A DNA stretch of 64,000 nucleotides, from assembly GCF_025725645.1 (NCBI RefSeq), contig NZ_CP107007.1, positions 2,480,001 to 2,544,000 on the forward strand, read 5' to 3'. The translations under genes and the position numbers were made by a program. The notes beneath the pieces are model-generated. The model was given only the letters and a program-made list of their open reading frames with translations, was not told the DNA's origin and searched no databases. Source of the stretch: Halomonas sp. GD1P12. Lineage in GTDB: Bacteria > Pseudomonadota > Gammaproteobacteria > Pseudomonadales > Halomonadaceae. Shown here in pieces: positions 35,701-43,266 of the stretch; within the stretch, counting starts at the first letter, position 1, and every line of letters starts with the position of its first letter.

Positions 35701-36421
35701 CGGGCCGGGGCCGGGCACCTTTCTGCACGGCCTGCTCGAGTGGGCGGGCCGCGCCGGCTTTCAGGCCGCACTCGATGATGACGAGGCCTTCGGGGACATG
35801 CTCTGGCGCCGGGTGCAGCTTCGCGGCTGGCAGGTGTGGCAGGCGCCGCTTTCCGGCTGGCTAAAGGCGCTTTTAGCCACGCCCCTGCCGCTTGGTGGGG
35901 CGCAAAGCGTGGCGCTGACCGAGCTCAGTGATTACCAGGTGGAGCTCGAGTTCTGGCTGGCCGCGAAAGCGGTGGATACCCGCCGGATCGACGCGCTGGT
36001 AAGCCGCCACCTGCTACCCGGCCACGCCCGCCCGGCGCTGGACCGCGACACGCTCAACGGCATGCTCAAGGGCTTCATCGACCTGGCCTTCGAGCACGAC
36101 GGCCGCTTTTACGTGCTCGACTGGAAATCCAACTACCTGGGCCCGACGGATGCCGCCTACGAGCAGGAAGCGCTGCGCCAGGCGCTGCTGGAGAAACGCT
36201 ACGACCTGCAGGCCGCGCTCTACCTGCTCGCCCTGCACCGGCTTTTGAAAGCGCGCCTGAGTGACTACGACCCGCACCGCCACTTGGGCGGCTCGCTCAC
36301 CGTGTTCCTGCGCGGCAGTTCGAGCCAGGGCCGGGGCGTGTACGCCGAGCCCGCGCCCATCGCGCTGATCGAGGCGCTGGACGCCCTGTTCACCGGCGCC
36401 CAGCAGGAGGCCACCGTATGA
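32765..36421 (+). CDS. recB: exodeoxyribonuclease V, beta subunit
   Basis: The RecB 3'-5' helicase and nuclease, about 1218 residues. Walker A is EASAGTGKTFTI (about 21-32); other helicase motifs are VALIDEFQDTDPVQY, STNFRSTRAMV, VTIHKSKGLEYPLVF and LYVALTRARHATW. The C-terminal nuclease has GTFLHGLLEW, GFIDLAFEHDGRFYVLDWKSNYLG (metal residues D and K of DWKSN). It unwinds and degrades linear DNA until Chi, then loads RecA. The ATG at 32765 has a CCGGAGA site; an upstream in-frame start at 32687 would add residues unlike the family. It overlaps recD by 4 bases (ATGA). Confidence 0.96.
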   Translation: MSQPAPLDPLGLPLHGSRLIEASAGTGKTFTIALLYVRLVLGGHSQEDDTAYPRPLTPPEILVVTFTNAATQELRERIRARLVEAAAVFRGAQNDDLLCELRAQYDEGAWPACARRLELAAEWMDEAAVSTIHSWCYRMLREHAFDSGSLFSLNLENDQRELEQEVVRDYWRTFYYPLDIEALAHITRYWKAPKELHETLSRLLAECEALGEPRPAPQTTLAAVEAQKYEALAALKAPWPQWLDELVPALEDAAKAKAFKGQSFNAKSRANWLGALKEWAQSDQERPALTDSAWKRLTPEGMAEIWIEGEPPCPEAWQALAALKPALDRLPEPYSDLLIHAVQWCKVRLEREQQRRAEMGPTELLTHLDRALKGPNREALAAQIRRQFPVALIDEFQDTDPVQYRIFDAVYQVATQRRDSAILLIGDPKQAIYAFRGADIFTYLQARQDTDGRHVTLSTNFRSTRAMVEAVNHCFRYADAHPRGAFLFRDEHGDNPLPFLPVEARGRNEQLVHEGAPLAAMTLWPLSSDEPLSKSAYQTEMAERCASHMAALLEAGRRGQSGFQSEQGLTPLKPSDMAVLVNGLSEARAIRLALSSRGVKSVYLSDHDKVFASPMAAQVERWLRACAEPLASSRQAEAHLRAALATPALGLSLAELDHLQQNELAWEARVVQFGHYHRLWQRQGVLPLVRRLMADFEIPARLLAEFEDGERLLTDLLHLGELLQQASQELDGEHALIRFLMEAIADPNSQNDSHKLRLESDADLVKVVTIHKSKGLEYPLVFLPFIQNHRPVKADDLPLRWHDGDGQLRLSLNADEEILTIAERERLGEDLRKLYVALTRARHATWLGLAPLKEGEASAMGYLLNAGQPIAPAALATALEALAKGSDIHVAEPPAPTALRLAPALDSETLGHARVPTRPAREHWWIASYSALRLSGTLTAPSSAPLEPTTAQEATAFEVLNEPQDLAEPQAFHLHKFPRGPGPGTFLHGLLEWAGRAGFQAALDDDEAFGDMLWRRVQLRGWQVWQAPLSGWLKALLATPLPLGGAQSVALTELSDYQVELEFWLAAKAVDTRRIDALVSRHLLPGHARPALDRDTLNGMLKGFIDLAFEHDGRFYVLDWKSNYLGPTDAAYEQEALRQALLEKRYDLQAALYLLALHRLLKARLSDYDPHRHLGGSLTVFLRGSSSQGRGVYAEPAPIALIEALDALFTGAQQEATV

Positions 36422-38682
36422 GCCGCAAGGACACGCAGACCTTCGATCTTTTCGATGCGCCGGATGAGCCCGCCACGCATGAGCCAAGCGCCCCAGCCGC
36501 ACCGCACGCCGCGCTTTTTGACCCTCAGGCGCTGCTCGATCTGCTCGAGCGCTGGGTGGCGCGGGGCTGGCTGCGCGACCTGGACCGGGCGCTGGCGCGC
36601 TTTCTGCTGACGGAAGCCCCGGACGCCCCGGCGCTGTTGCTGCTGGCGGCGGCGCTTGCCAGCCACCAGCTCGGCCGTGGGCACGTGTGCCTGGAGTTGG
36701 CCGCCACGCTGGACGCGCCGGATTTCGCGCTGTCGCTGCCGCCGGAAGGCGACGACCTGATCGAGCCGCCGCTGCTGCCAAGCGCGCTGCTCGAAACGCT
36801 AACGCTTGCCCAGTGGCAGGCCGCGCTCGATCACCCGCTGCTGGTAAGCTACGGCCCTGGCAACACGCCACTGGTCGCCAGCGCCACGCGCCTTTATCTG
36901 CGCCGTTTTTGGCAGTACGAGCAGACCCTGCACGCGGAAATCGCCACCCGCCTCACCGCAAACGAAGATGTATTTGAGCAGGCTAATACGGGTAGGAGCC
37001 CAGTTCACTGGGCGATGGATGACGCCAGTCATCCCGATCACGCCACAGCAACTAACCTTCTTTCCCGGGCCCTAAACACCCTCTTCACTAATACCCAAAC
37101 CCTGGACTGGCAAAAAACCGCCTGTGCGCTGGCCGCACGGCGCCGCTTCGCCGTGATTACCGGCGGCCCCGGCACGGGCAAGACCACCACCGTGGTGCGC
37201 CTGCTCGCGCTGCTGCAAACCCTGCGGTTGTCCCACGCCCCGGCGGAGCCGCTACGCATCCGCCTGGCCGCCCCCACCGGCAAGGCCGCCGCGCGGCTCA
37301 ATGAGTCCATCGCCGGCCAGGTCAGCGGCTTGCCCACCGCCTCGCTCGAGGCGCTGCTGGGCGAGCACTTTGATGGCGCGCTAGACGGCGCCATCCCTAC
37401 CGAGGTCACCACCCTTCACCGGCTACTGGGTGCGCGCCCCGACACCCGCCACTTCCGCCACGGCCCGCACAACCCGCTCGCACTCGACGTGCTGGTAATC
37501 GACGAAGCCTCGATGGTGGATATCGAAATGATGACCGCCGTGCTCAGCGCCCTGCCCGCAAACGCCCAGCTGGTGCTGCTGGGCGACAAGGATCAGCTCG
37601 CCTCGGTCGAGGCCGGCGCGGTGCTCGGCGAGCTGTGCCGCCGCGCCGAGGCCGCCCACTACACCAGGGCGACCGCCGCCTGGCTCGAAGCCGCCACCGG
37701 CCAGCCGATACCGGAGGCCTTCATCGACGAGCAGGGCCAACCGCTGGACCAGACGATCACCATGCTGCGGGTCAGCCACCGCTTCAATGAGCAAAGCGGC
37801 ATCGGCCAGCTCGCCCAGGCGATCAACCAGCCCGGCGACGCCATGAGCGAGCGTGACAAACAGCAGGCGGTGAACCAGCTACTGCGCCAGGGCTACCCGG
37901 ATGTACAGCACCGCGTGCTGGGCGGCGCGAGCGAAGGCGATGCCGCGCTTGACGCGCTGGTGATCGACGGCAGCCCCGCGGGCTTTGCGCAAAATGGCGA
38001 AGGCCGCACCGATCACAAGGGTAACCCCGTGGCCCCGCCCACCGGCTACCGCCACTATTTGAGCGTGCTCAAGGCCCAGCGCCCCGAAGGCGCCTCCTTC
38101 GAGGCGGACCCGGGCGCATTCGACGCCTGGGCCGGCCAGGTGCTGACCGCTTACGGGCGCTTTCAGCTTCTGTGCGCGCTGCGCAAGGGCCCCTGGGGCG
38201 TGGAAGGGTTGAATCCGCGCATCGCTCATACTCTTCGCCGCAACGGGTGGCTAAGTGCCAACGACGTGACGCTGGAGAAAGGCTGGTACGAGGGCCGCCC
38301 GGTGCTGGTCACCCAGAACGACTATGCGCTAAAACTGATGAACGGCGACATCGGCATCACGCTGGCCGTGCCCGCCCCGCGCGCGCCCGGCCAGTCGCTG
38401 CTACGCGTTGCGTTTCCAACGAGCGACCCGGCCCACCCCATCCGCTGGGTGCTGCCCTCGCGCCTGCACTCGGTGGAAACCGTGTTCGCGATGACGGTAC
38501 ACAAATCCCAGGGCTCGGAGTTCGTCCACACGGCACTCCTGCTGCCCGCCACGATCAACCCGATTCTAACGCGCGAACTCGTCTATACCGGCATCACCCG
38601 CGCCCGCGAGTGGCTGACCGTGGTGGAAGCCAAGCGCGGCATTTTGAATGAGGCGGTGGTGCGGGAAGTCATGCGGGCTTGA
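36418..38682 (+). CDS. recD: exodeoxyribonuclease V, alpha subunit
   Basis: The RecD 5'-3' helicase subunit, 754 residues against about 608 in E. coli. Walker A is ITGGPGTGKTTT (about 247-258), Walker B LVIDEASMVD, and later motifs are VTQNDYALKLMNGDIG, MTVHKSQGSEFVH and YTGITRAREWLTVV. The extra length is mostly in the region before the helicase core and in an insert after FNEQSGIGQLAQAI. It speeds the holoenzyme and is needed for nuclease control. The start overlaps the recB stop (ATGA), so translation is coupled. A stretch at about 36963-37120 uses AT-richer codons than the rest of the gene. Confidence 0.96.
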   Translation: MSRKDTQTFDLFDAPDEPATHEPSAPAAPHAALFDPQALLDLLERWVARGWLRDLDRALARFLLTEAPDAPALLLLAAALASHQLGRGHVCLELAATLDAPDFALSLPPEGDDLIEPPLLPSALLETLTLAQWQAALDHPLLVSYGPGNTPLVASATRLYLRRFWQYEQTLHAEIATRLTANEDVFEQANTGRSPVHWAMDDASHPDHATATNLLSRALNTLFTNTQTLDWQKTACALAARRRFAVITGGPGTGKTTTVVRLLALLQTLRLSHAPAEPLRIRLAAPTGKAAARLNESIAGQVSGLPTASLEALLGEHFDGALDGAIPTEVTTLHRLLGARPDTRHFRHGPHNPLALDVLVIDEASMVDIEMMTAVLSALPANAQLVLLGDKDQLASVEAGAVLGELCRRAEAAHYTRATAAWLEAATGQPIPEAFIDEQGQPLDQTITMLRVSHRFNEQSGIGQLAQAINQPGDAMSERDKQQAVNQLLRQGYPDVQHRVLGGASEGDAALDALVIDGSPAGFAQNGEGRTDHKGNPVAPPTGYRHYLSVLKAQRPEGASFEADPGAFDAWAGQVLTAYGRFQLLCALRKGPWGVEGLNPRIAHTLRRNGWLSANDVTLEKGWYEGRPVLVTQNDYALKLMNGDIGITLAVPAPRAPGQSLLRVAFPTSDPAHPIRWVLPSRLHSVETVFAMTVHKSQGSEFVHTALLLPATINPILTRELVYTGITRAREWLTVVEAKRGILNEAVVREVMRA

Positions 38683-38799
38683 TCCGTATAGCGGGCAAGG
38701 TTAAAACACTTACGGTCGAGCGCACGGGAACGGCGCTTGGCATTAAAAAACCCGCTTTAATCGAGGCGGTACAACGCGATCAACGCAAGGGATTTGCCA

Positions 38800-39555
38800 A
38801 TGAAGTATCAAAAACGGATGGGCCACATGGGGCGTCAGGCTTTTTCCCTGCTGTCGCGGCTTGGCCGCCACGAACTGGCCCTGCTGCTGTGCCTGGCGAT
38901 CATTTCCGGCGGCATTTGGGGCTTCGTCGCGCTGGCGGGTGAAGTCATCGAGGGCGACACCCAGAGCTTCGACGAGCGCCTGCTGCTCGCCCTTCGCAAC
39001 CCCGCCGACCTGAACGACCCGATCGGCCCGGGCTGGGTCGAGGAGATGGGCCGGGACTTCACCGCGCTCGGCGGCGTGGGCGTGCTGGTAATGCTCACGC
39101 TGGGGGCGCTTGGGTATCTGCTACTCGCCAAACACTTTCGCGCCGCACTCTTCGCGCTGGTGGCGGTGCCCGGCGGCATTTTGCTCAGCACCGTGATGAA
39201 GCTGGGTTTTGATCGCCCCCGCCCGGATCTTGTGCCCCACGAAGCCATGGTCTACACCGCGAGCTTTCCCAGCGGCCACTCCATGATGTCCGCCGTGACG
39301 TATCTCACGCTGGCCGCCCTCCTCATCCGCATCCAGCCCGCGCTGCGCCTGAAAGCGTACCTGTTGATACTGGCGATACTGCTGACCCTGCTGGTGGGCG
39401 CAAGCCGCGTTTATCTCGGCGTTCACTGGCCGACCGACGTGCTCGCCGGCTGGACCGCCGGCGCGTGCTGGGCCGCGATTTGCTGGGGCGTGATGCACTG
39501 GATGCAGGGCCGCGGGCAGATTGAGAAGGAAGAGAGTGAGGCGAGCAGCGAATAG
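38800..39555 (+). CDS. PAP2-family membrane phosphatase
   Basis: A 251-residue phosphatidic-acid-phosphatase type 2 protein with about six helices. The three catalytic motifs are intact: KLGFDRPRP (C1), FPSGHSMMSAV (C2) and SRVYLGVHWPTDVLAGW (C3, catalytic His and Asp). The family dephosphorylates phosphatidate, undecaprenyl pyrophosphate or similar lipids at the outer face of the inner membrane. The ATG at 38800 has CAAGGGAT upstream and opens the mature-looking start MKYQKRMG. The 3' third of the gene (from 39190) is repeated at 40321-40644 downstream. Confidence 0.9.
   Translation: MKYQKRMGHMGRQAFSLLSRLGRHELALLLCLAIISGGIWGFVALAGEVIEGDTQSFDERLLLALRNPADLNDPIGPGWVEEMGRDFTALGGVGVLVMLTLGALGYLLLAKHFRAALFALVAVPGGILLSTVMKLGFDRPRPDLVPHEAMVYTASFPSGHSMMSAVTYLTLAALLIRIQPALRLKAYLLILAILLTLLVGASRVYLGVHWPTDVLAGWTAGACWAAICWGVMHWMQGRGQIEKEESEASSE
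39190..39555 (+). repeat. copy A of the duplicated PAP2 3' region
   Basis: This 366-base part of the intact PAP2 gene is the counterpart of 40321-40644 (324 bases). Both begin at ACCGTGATGAAG and run to the stop codon. The second copy lacks 42 internal bases and has scattered substitutions, mostly at third positions. The DUF1993 gene lies between the copies on the other strand. Confidence 0.85.
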
Positions 39556-39653
39556 CCCGACCTTGATGCGGGAACGGGTGTAGACCGACATCACCCGCGC
39601 CCACGAACGGCTGCCCCTCAAGAAGCCAAGGGCTACGCCGCCAAACCAGCCGC

Positions 39654-40220
39654 TTAGCCTTTGGGCAGCGTTTCAGGGCGAATATAGGGAAACAGGTGCG
39701 CGACATAATCGGCCTTCCCAAGCTCGACCTTCTCGCTGCGCAAGATGGAATAGGCGGTCATGATGTGGAAGTAGAACTGCCCCAGCGTCCAATCACGGGC
39801 ATACTGCTCGGCGGTTAAATCGAGAATCATACCGTTGGGCAGCTCGTGCACTAACGGCTTATCCGCCTGGGCATCCAGCGCATCAAAAGCCAGGCCGCTG
39901 AGCAAGGCGAGGGTTTCCTCAATACGCGCCTGCGCCTCTGCAAACGTTCCAGGGCTCTCACCGGCATTTCGTCCCTCGTCGAGCATTTCCTTGATAGAAG
40001 CCGGTAGCGCCTCACCCTGCAACCGGTGAACGGCCTCTTGCGCCTGCACGCAAGCAAACCGCACCTGCGTCGACAGTGGGAACATATCCGGCGCAAGCCG
40101 CGCGGAGAGCAGCGCTTGTGCCTCGTCATCCGGCAGCTGGCTTTGGGCCTTCTTTAACCAGTTGGAAAGCGCGCCCAGCATTTGGGTGTAAGTGGGTACC
40201 AGCAGCTGCGTTAGTGACAT
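39654..40220 (-). CDS. DUF1993 domain protein
   Basis: A 188-residue soluble, mostly helical protein of the DUF1993 family: LTQLLVPTYTQMLGALSNWL at the start, the FPLSTQVRFACVQAQEAVHRL helix, and QFYFHIMTAYSILRSEKVELGKADY near the end. The four-helix layout is like DinB proteins, and metal binding or thiol transfer has been proposed for relatives; no function is established. The ATG at 40220 has AGGAAGAGTATCC upstream. The longer frame to 40379 runs into the repeated PAP2 sequence on the opposite strand and is not real. The gene is enclosed by the two PAP2 copies. Confidence 0.85.
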   Translation of the reverse strand: MSLTQLLVPTYTQMLGALSNWLKKAQSQLPDDEAQALLSARLAPDMFPLSTQVRFACVQAQEAVHRLQGEALPASIKEMLDEGRNAGESPGTFAEAQARIEETLALLSGLAFDALDAQADKPLVHELPNGMILDLTAEQYARDWTLGQFYFHIMTAYSILRSEKVELGKADYVAHLFPYIRPETLPKG

Positions 40221-40320
40221 GGATACTCTTCCTTTGAATCGGTAATCGACGAATGGTCGCAATGGCGAGGGTTCTTTATAAACGTGAGTGATTACGAATG
40301 GTAGCCACCAAGCCGATTGC

Positions 40321-40644
40321 ACCGTGATGAAGTTGGGCTTTGGACGCCCCCGCCCGGATCTGGTGCCCCACGAAGCCATGGTCTACACCGCGAACTTTCC
40401 CAGCGGCCACTCCATGATGTCCGGCGTGACGTATCTTACGCTGGCTGCCCTGCTTATCTTGGCGATACTGCTGGCGCTGCTGGTGGGCGCAAGCCGCGTT
40501 TATCTGGGCGTTCACTGGCCGACCAACATACTCGCCGGCTGGACTGCCGGTGCGAACTGGGCGGCGATCTGCTGGGGCGTGATGCACTGGATGCAGGGGC
40601 GTGGGCAGATTGAGAAGGAAGCGCGTGAGGCGAGCAACGAATAA
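40321..40644 (+). pseudogene. truncated duplicate of the PAP2 phosphatase gene
   Basis: The frame corresponds to residues about 131-251 of the PAP2 protein at 38800-39555, but the first 130 residues and their helices are missing. Fourteen residues between the second and third motifs are also lost (42 bases). The C1 motif reads KLGFGRPRP, Asp to Gly, and the C3 motif has HWPTN instead of HWPTD, losing a conserved acidic residue. An in-frame start 33 bases upstream (40288) gives a 118-residue frame, yet the protein could not form the phosphatase fold. I call it a decaying duplicate. Confidence 0.85.
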
Positions 40645-40656
40645 CCCGCTTCAAAC

Positions 40657-40693
40657 AAATATAGGGCAACACGGTGTGCATTGCCCTGTATTT
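40657..40693. terminator. inverted repeat at the edge of the AT-rich cassette
   Basis: A 13-bp inverted repeat with one mismatch (40657-40669 with 40681-40693; core AGGGCAA/TTGCCCT) has an 11-base loop and an AT-rich outer stem. It lies 13 bases after the PAP2 fragment and before the AT-rich genes. It may terminate transcripts from either side, or mark the cassette boundary. From 40694 to 40835 nothing else is seen. Confidence 0.4.
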
Positions 40694-40835
40694 GGAAATG
40701 TATATTTGGGGTGAGTGTTTTTTCAAGGGGGGTCAGCTTTCGTCCAAATGCAGCCGTTTAAATAGCTCTGGTGTAACGCTCTTTAGTATTTCAGACCGAA
40801 AAGGAGTTAATAACCTTACTTTAAAAGGTGTTTCA

Positions 40836-42194
40836 TCAAGCTCCAAGTGAGTCTCGCAATAGCTTTAACTTATCGCTTGATGCTACAATCTTATTGTTTA
40901 TTACCGCTTGCTCATATAAAATAACTAAGTCGTTTAAATCTTCTTTTTTCATCAACCCTTTATTTTTGGCGGACTTGGCGGTTTCTATAATCTTAAGCAC
41001 TAATAGTTGTGATCGTACGTTACTAACCCTTTCGATAAGAAAAAATGCTTGAGCATTCGTGGGGTTTTTCTCTACTTTACACCAGAAGTATTCCATCGCC
41101 TCTACGATACCGAAGCAGCCTTTTTCAAATCGAACAGCAGAAATATATATATCCAAGATAATATTCTTAGAAAAAACATTCGTTAACCATGGTGCCAAAG
41201 AAAGCTCTATAAACTTTCTTCGATAGGTTTTTTGCAAATCTGAAATAAACAGTGTCCTTATTACCTGCTGCACGATAGTTGAGCCTCCGGACCTCGGTTT
41301 TATTTTGACTAGACCGAGAATGCTTCGTAAAATTGACTTATAATTAATTCCGTTATGATTATAGAACCTTCTATCCTCAATATGAATAAGAAAATCTTTA
41401 ATCCTCTTAGTTTTTATTCCTAGTCTTTCCGTTTCATAGAAAGAAAGCTTTGCTCGATAAATTATATATTCAATATTTTCTACGAGAGGTAAACCAATGG
41501 CCTTAGCCAAGAGCCTATAAAAAATTAATCTAGACGTTTCATGCACATCTAACAAAGAAGTTCTATAAACTAGCATTGTAGCGACAAACCAAATGATAGC
41601 GCAGCAAGCTATAAATGCGCCGGTAGAAATTTGGTTAAAAACATTTTGGTTTTGTTTAACCAGGTTAGCGATCAAAAAAAACACTACCGAGGTGGATATA
41701 ATTGAGACAATCCAAAACGGGTAAGCAACATAAGTAAACCATCCTGGAAACAGACGGACGGCTAATGGTTGGTCAGCGCCCTCAACTCTCCAATTAGGCA
41801 ATAGTAGTTGTATCCTACCGTAACTGAGACCAAGCATTCTTCTTAAAACAATGACTTTTCGACCTGAGAAAACTATGGATCTTTGCCGATCAGAAAAATA
41901 CTTGAGTGTGACAAACGAAAACCCTGATATTATTAATAATAATATAATGGAGATAATATAAGGTGGTATTATACCCTCAAAAACTGACGCTAGTCGGTCT
42001 GATGAACCGACTAGCAGCGAGCCCAATGCTGCTGAAGAAACGAGAGACACATTCGAGGCATTAAGAAAAACACGTTCTTCCGACTCTAAATTTTTAGCTG
42101 CTACTTTATATTCCTCTAGGGCAATATCGCGATCTTCGAAGTGGTAAGTCGGAAAGTGCTGTCGCCAACCATTTTTATAATCTTCCTCTATCAA
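40836..42194 (-). CDS. membrane protein with stand-alone GT51 peptidoglycan glycosyltransferase domain
   Basis: 452 residues. Four hydrophobic segments (about 47-64, 75-98, 149-179, 189-210) precede a GT51 domain (about 255-400). Its motifs are intact: EDRRFYNHNG (273-282, catalytic E273), GGSTIVQQ (303-310), RRKFIE (325-330, E330) and KNIILDIY followed by FGIVEAMEYFW (343-371). No transpeptidase domain follows; instead there is a Lys-rich helical tail. The loop at 99-148 is Arg/Lys rich, so the positive-inside rule puts the GT51 domain in the cytoplasm, opposite to normal penicillin-binding proteins. It starts at TTG 42194 with AAGGAA 6 bases upstream. Base composition is far more AT-rich than the neighbours, which indicates transfer. 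It follows the 290-residue gene on the same strand. Confidence 0.8.
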   Translation of the reverse strand: MIEEDYKNGWRQHFPTYHFEDRDIALEEYKVAAKNLESEERVFLNASNVSLVSSAALGSLLVGSSDRLASVFEGIIPPYIISIILLLIISGFSFVTLKYFSDRQRSIVFSGRKVIVLRRMLGLSYGRIQLLLPNWRVEGADQPLAVRLFPGWFTYVAYPFWIVSIISTSVVFFLIANLVKQNQNVFNQISTGAFIACCAIIWFVATMLVYRTSLLDVHETSRLIFYRLLAKAIGLPLVENIEYIIYRAKLSFYETERLGIKTKRIKDFLIHIEDRRFYNHNGINYKSILRSILGLVKIKPRSGGSTIVQQVIRTLFISDLQKTYRRKFIELSLAPWLTNVFSKNIILDIYISAVRFEKGCFGIVEAMEYFWCKVEKNPTNAQAFFLIERVSNVRSQLLVLKIIETAKSAKNKGLMKKEDLNDLVILYEQAVINNKIVASSDKLKLLRDSLGA

Positions 42195-42314
42195 TCTAAT
42201 TTCCTTATAAAATTTAAAAATATGTTAAACAGCTCATTATAATTTTATTGCCTTATTAGCATGTTAGCTTGCGGTCGTCAACTGCCTCAGCCGTTCTATC
42301 AGCTTATATTACGG

Positions 42315-43187
42315 TTAAGTGCCATCTGCTATGTCCTTGAATTTCCCTTCAAGACGCCAGATTGTTGATTTGTGATCTTCGAATTTACCACCAATTTCTA
42401 ATCCGGTCTTACTAATTGCTGCCTTTAATCCAGCATTGACACCGAAATCATCTTCATAGGATACAGATAGAGAAAAATCTTGGAGACCATAACTTTTTCG
42501 GCCTTTAGCAATAGACTGCCAAGTTGGTTCATGTTCATACCAAACCAAATCTTTAGGGATTGATGGTGTTACAGCTCCTGATAGCCTCGCCTCAAAAAGT
42601 AGTTGTGATCCGGATTTTGATGATGATGCAGCTTCAGCCCCCACCTTACTTTCGGCTTCCCCTAGTGGTACTGAAATACGGCTAGAGAAATCTCTTGACC
42701 AACCGCTAACGTGCTCAACGCGAATTGAAGTAGCTCCTAAACTCATAAGTAAATCCGTTGCTTCACAGAATTTGTGTTCAAAAGTGACGCGGTGAAAATC
42801 AGCCAGAGTGTAATAAACTTTAGGCAGTGCGGGATGCCCGATGTAAAGAACACCATCTCGAGGATGGCCCGGAGGAAATGAAAGTAATTTTGCAATCGTA
42901 TTTCCAACCGGTAACACTAAAAGACCATCATCTCGCGCACGCCCCCACGCCTTTATAGCCTCGCGAGTTACTTCCGCTATCGTTCTACCTAGTGAAACAG
43001 GAAGAACATCAAAAACAATCGATTCAGTAATTTTCTTCCAGTCAAGGCCATTTTCACGAAGTTGAACAGCTCTTCGTTCCTCTTGTTCCGCAGCTTTAAC
43101 AATCACATCGTCAGTAACAACAATCAATTGTCTGCTCGAATATGGGAGTTCTAAGAAGCGAGAAAAATTGTTCTCAATGTCATTCAT
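42315..43187 (-). CDS. unrecognised soluble protein, first gene of the AT-rich cassette
   Basis: I do not recognise this 290-residue protein. It has no signal peptide or membrane helix. Residues 25-85 look helical and charged (EQEERRAVQLRENGLDWKKI). Residues 88-135 look mixed (LLVLPVGNTIAKLLSFPPG, VLYIGHPALPKVYYTLADF). A Ser/Ala-rich linker (178-195) is followed by a C-terminal part with alternating beta-strand pattern (DFSLSVSYEDDFGVNAGLKA, then IGGKFEDHKSTIWRLEGKF). That C-terminal strand pattern repeats Gly-Leu-x-x-x-Ile. The ATG at 43187 has AGGA upstream. It is followed after 120 bases by the GT51 gene on the same strand, and a 10-bp inverted repeat lies 54 bases upstream. AT-rich codons as in the next gene. 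Confidence 0.8.
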   Translation of the reverse strand: MNDIENNFSRFLELPYSSRQLIVVTDDVIVKAAEQEERRAVQLRENGLDWKKITESIVFDVLPVSLGRTIAEVTREAIKAWGRARDDGLLVLPVGNTIAKLLSFPPGHPRDGVLYIGHPALPKVYYTLADFHRVTFEHKFCEATDLLMSLGATSIRVEHVSGWSRDFSSRISVPLGEAESKVGAEAASSSKSGSQLLFEARLSGAVTPSIPKDLVWYEHEPTWQSIAKGRKSYGLQDFSLSVSYEDDFGVNAGLKAAISKTGLEIGGKFEDHKSTIWRLEGKFKDIADGT

Positions 43188-43240
43188 TGGTATGAATTCC
43201 TATTGCGCTTAATTAGTAATGGACTTCCTATCTTGTGATT

Positions 43241-43266
43241 GGATAAACGTACCAGCACGTTTATCC
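43241..43266. promoter_or_regulatory. perfect inverted repeat upstream of the AT-rich cassette
   Basis: GGATAAACGT (43241-43250) is repeated inverted as ACGTTTATCC (43257-43266) with a 6-base spacer. No T-run follows on either side. Its position 54-79 bases before the first gene start fits an operator or a regulatory hairpin in the leader. Confidence 0.55.

Noticed and set aside
40221-40379. N-terminal extension of the DUF1993 frame
   Set aside because: It runs antisense into the duplicated PAP2 sequence and has residues unlike DUF1993 proteins.
40288-40644. Second PAP2 frame as a working gene
   Set aside because: It lacks the first 130 residues, an internal helix part and two catalytic residues.
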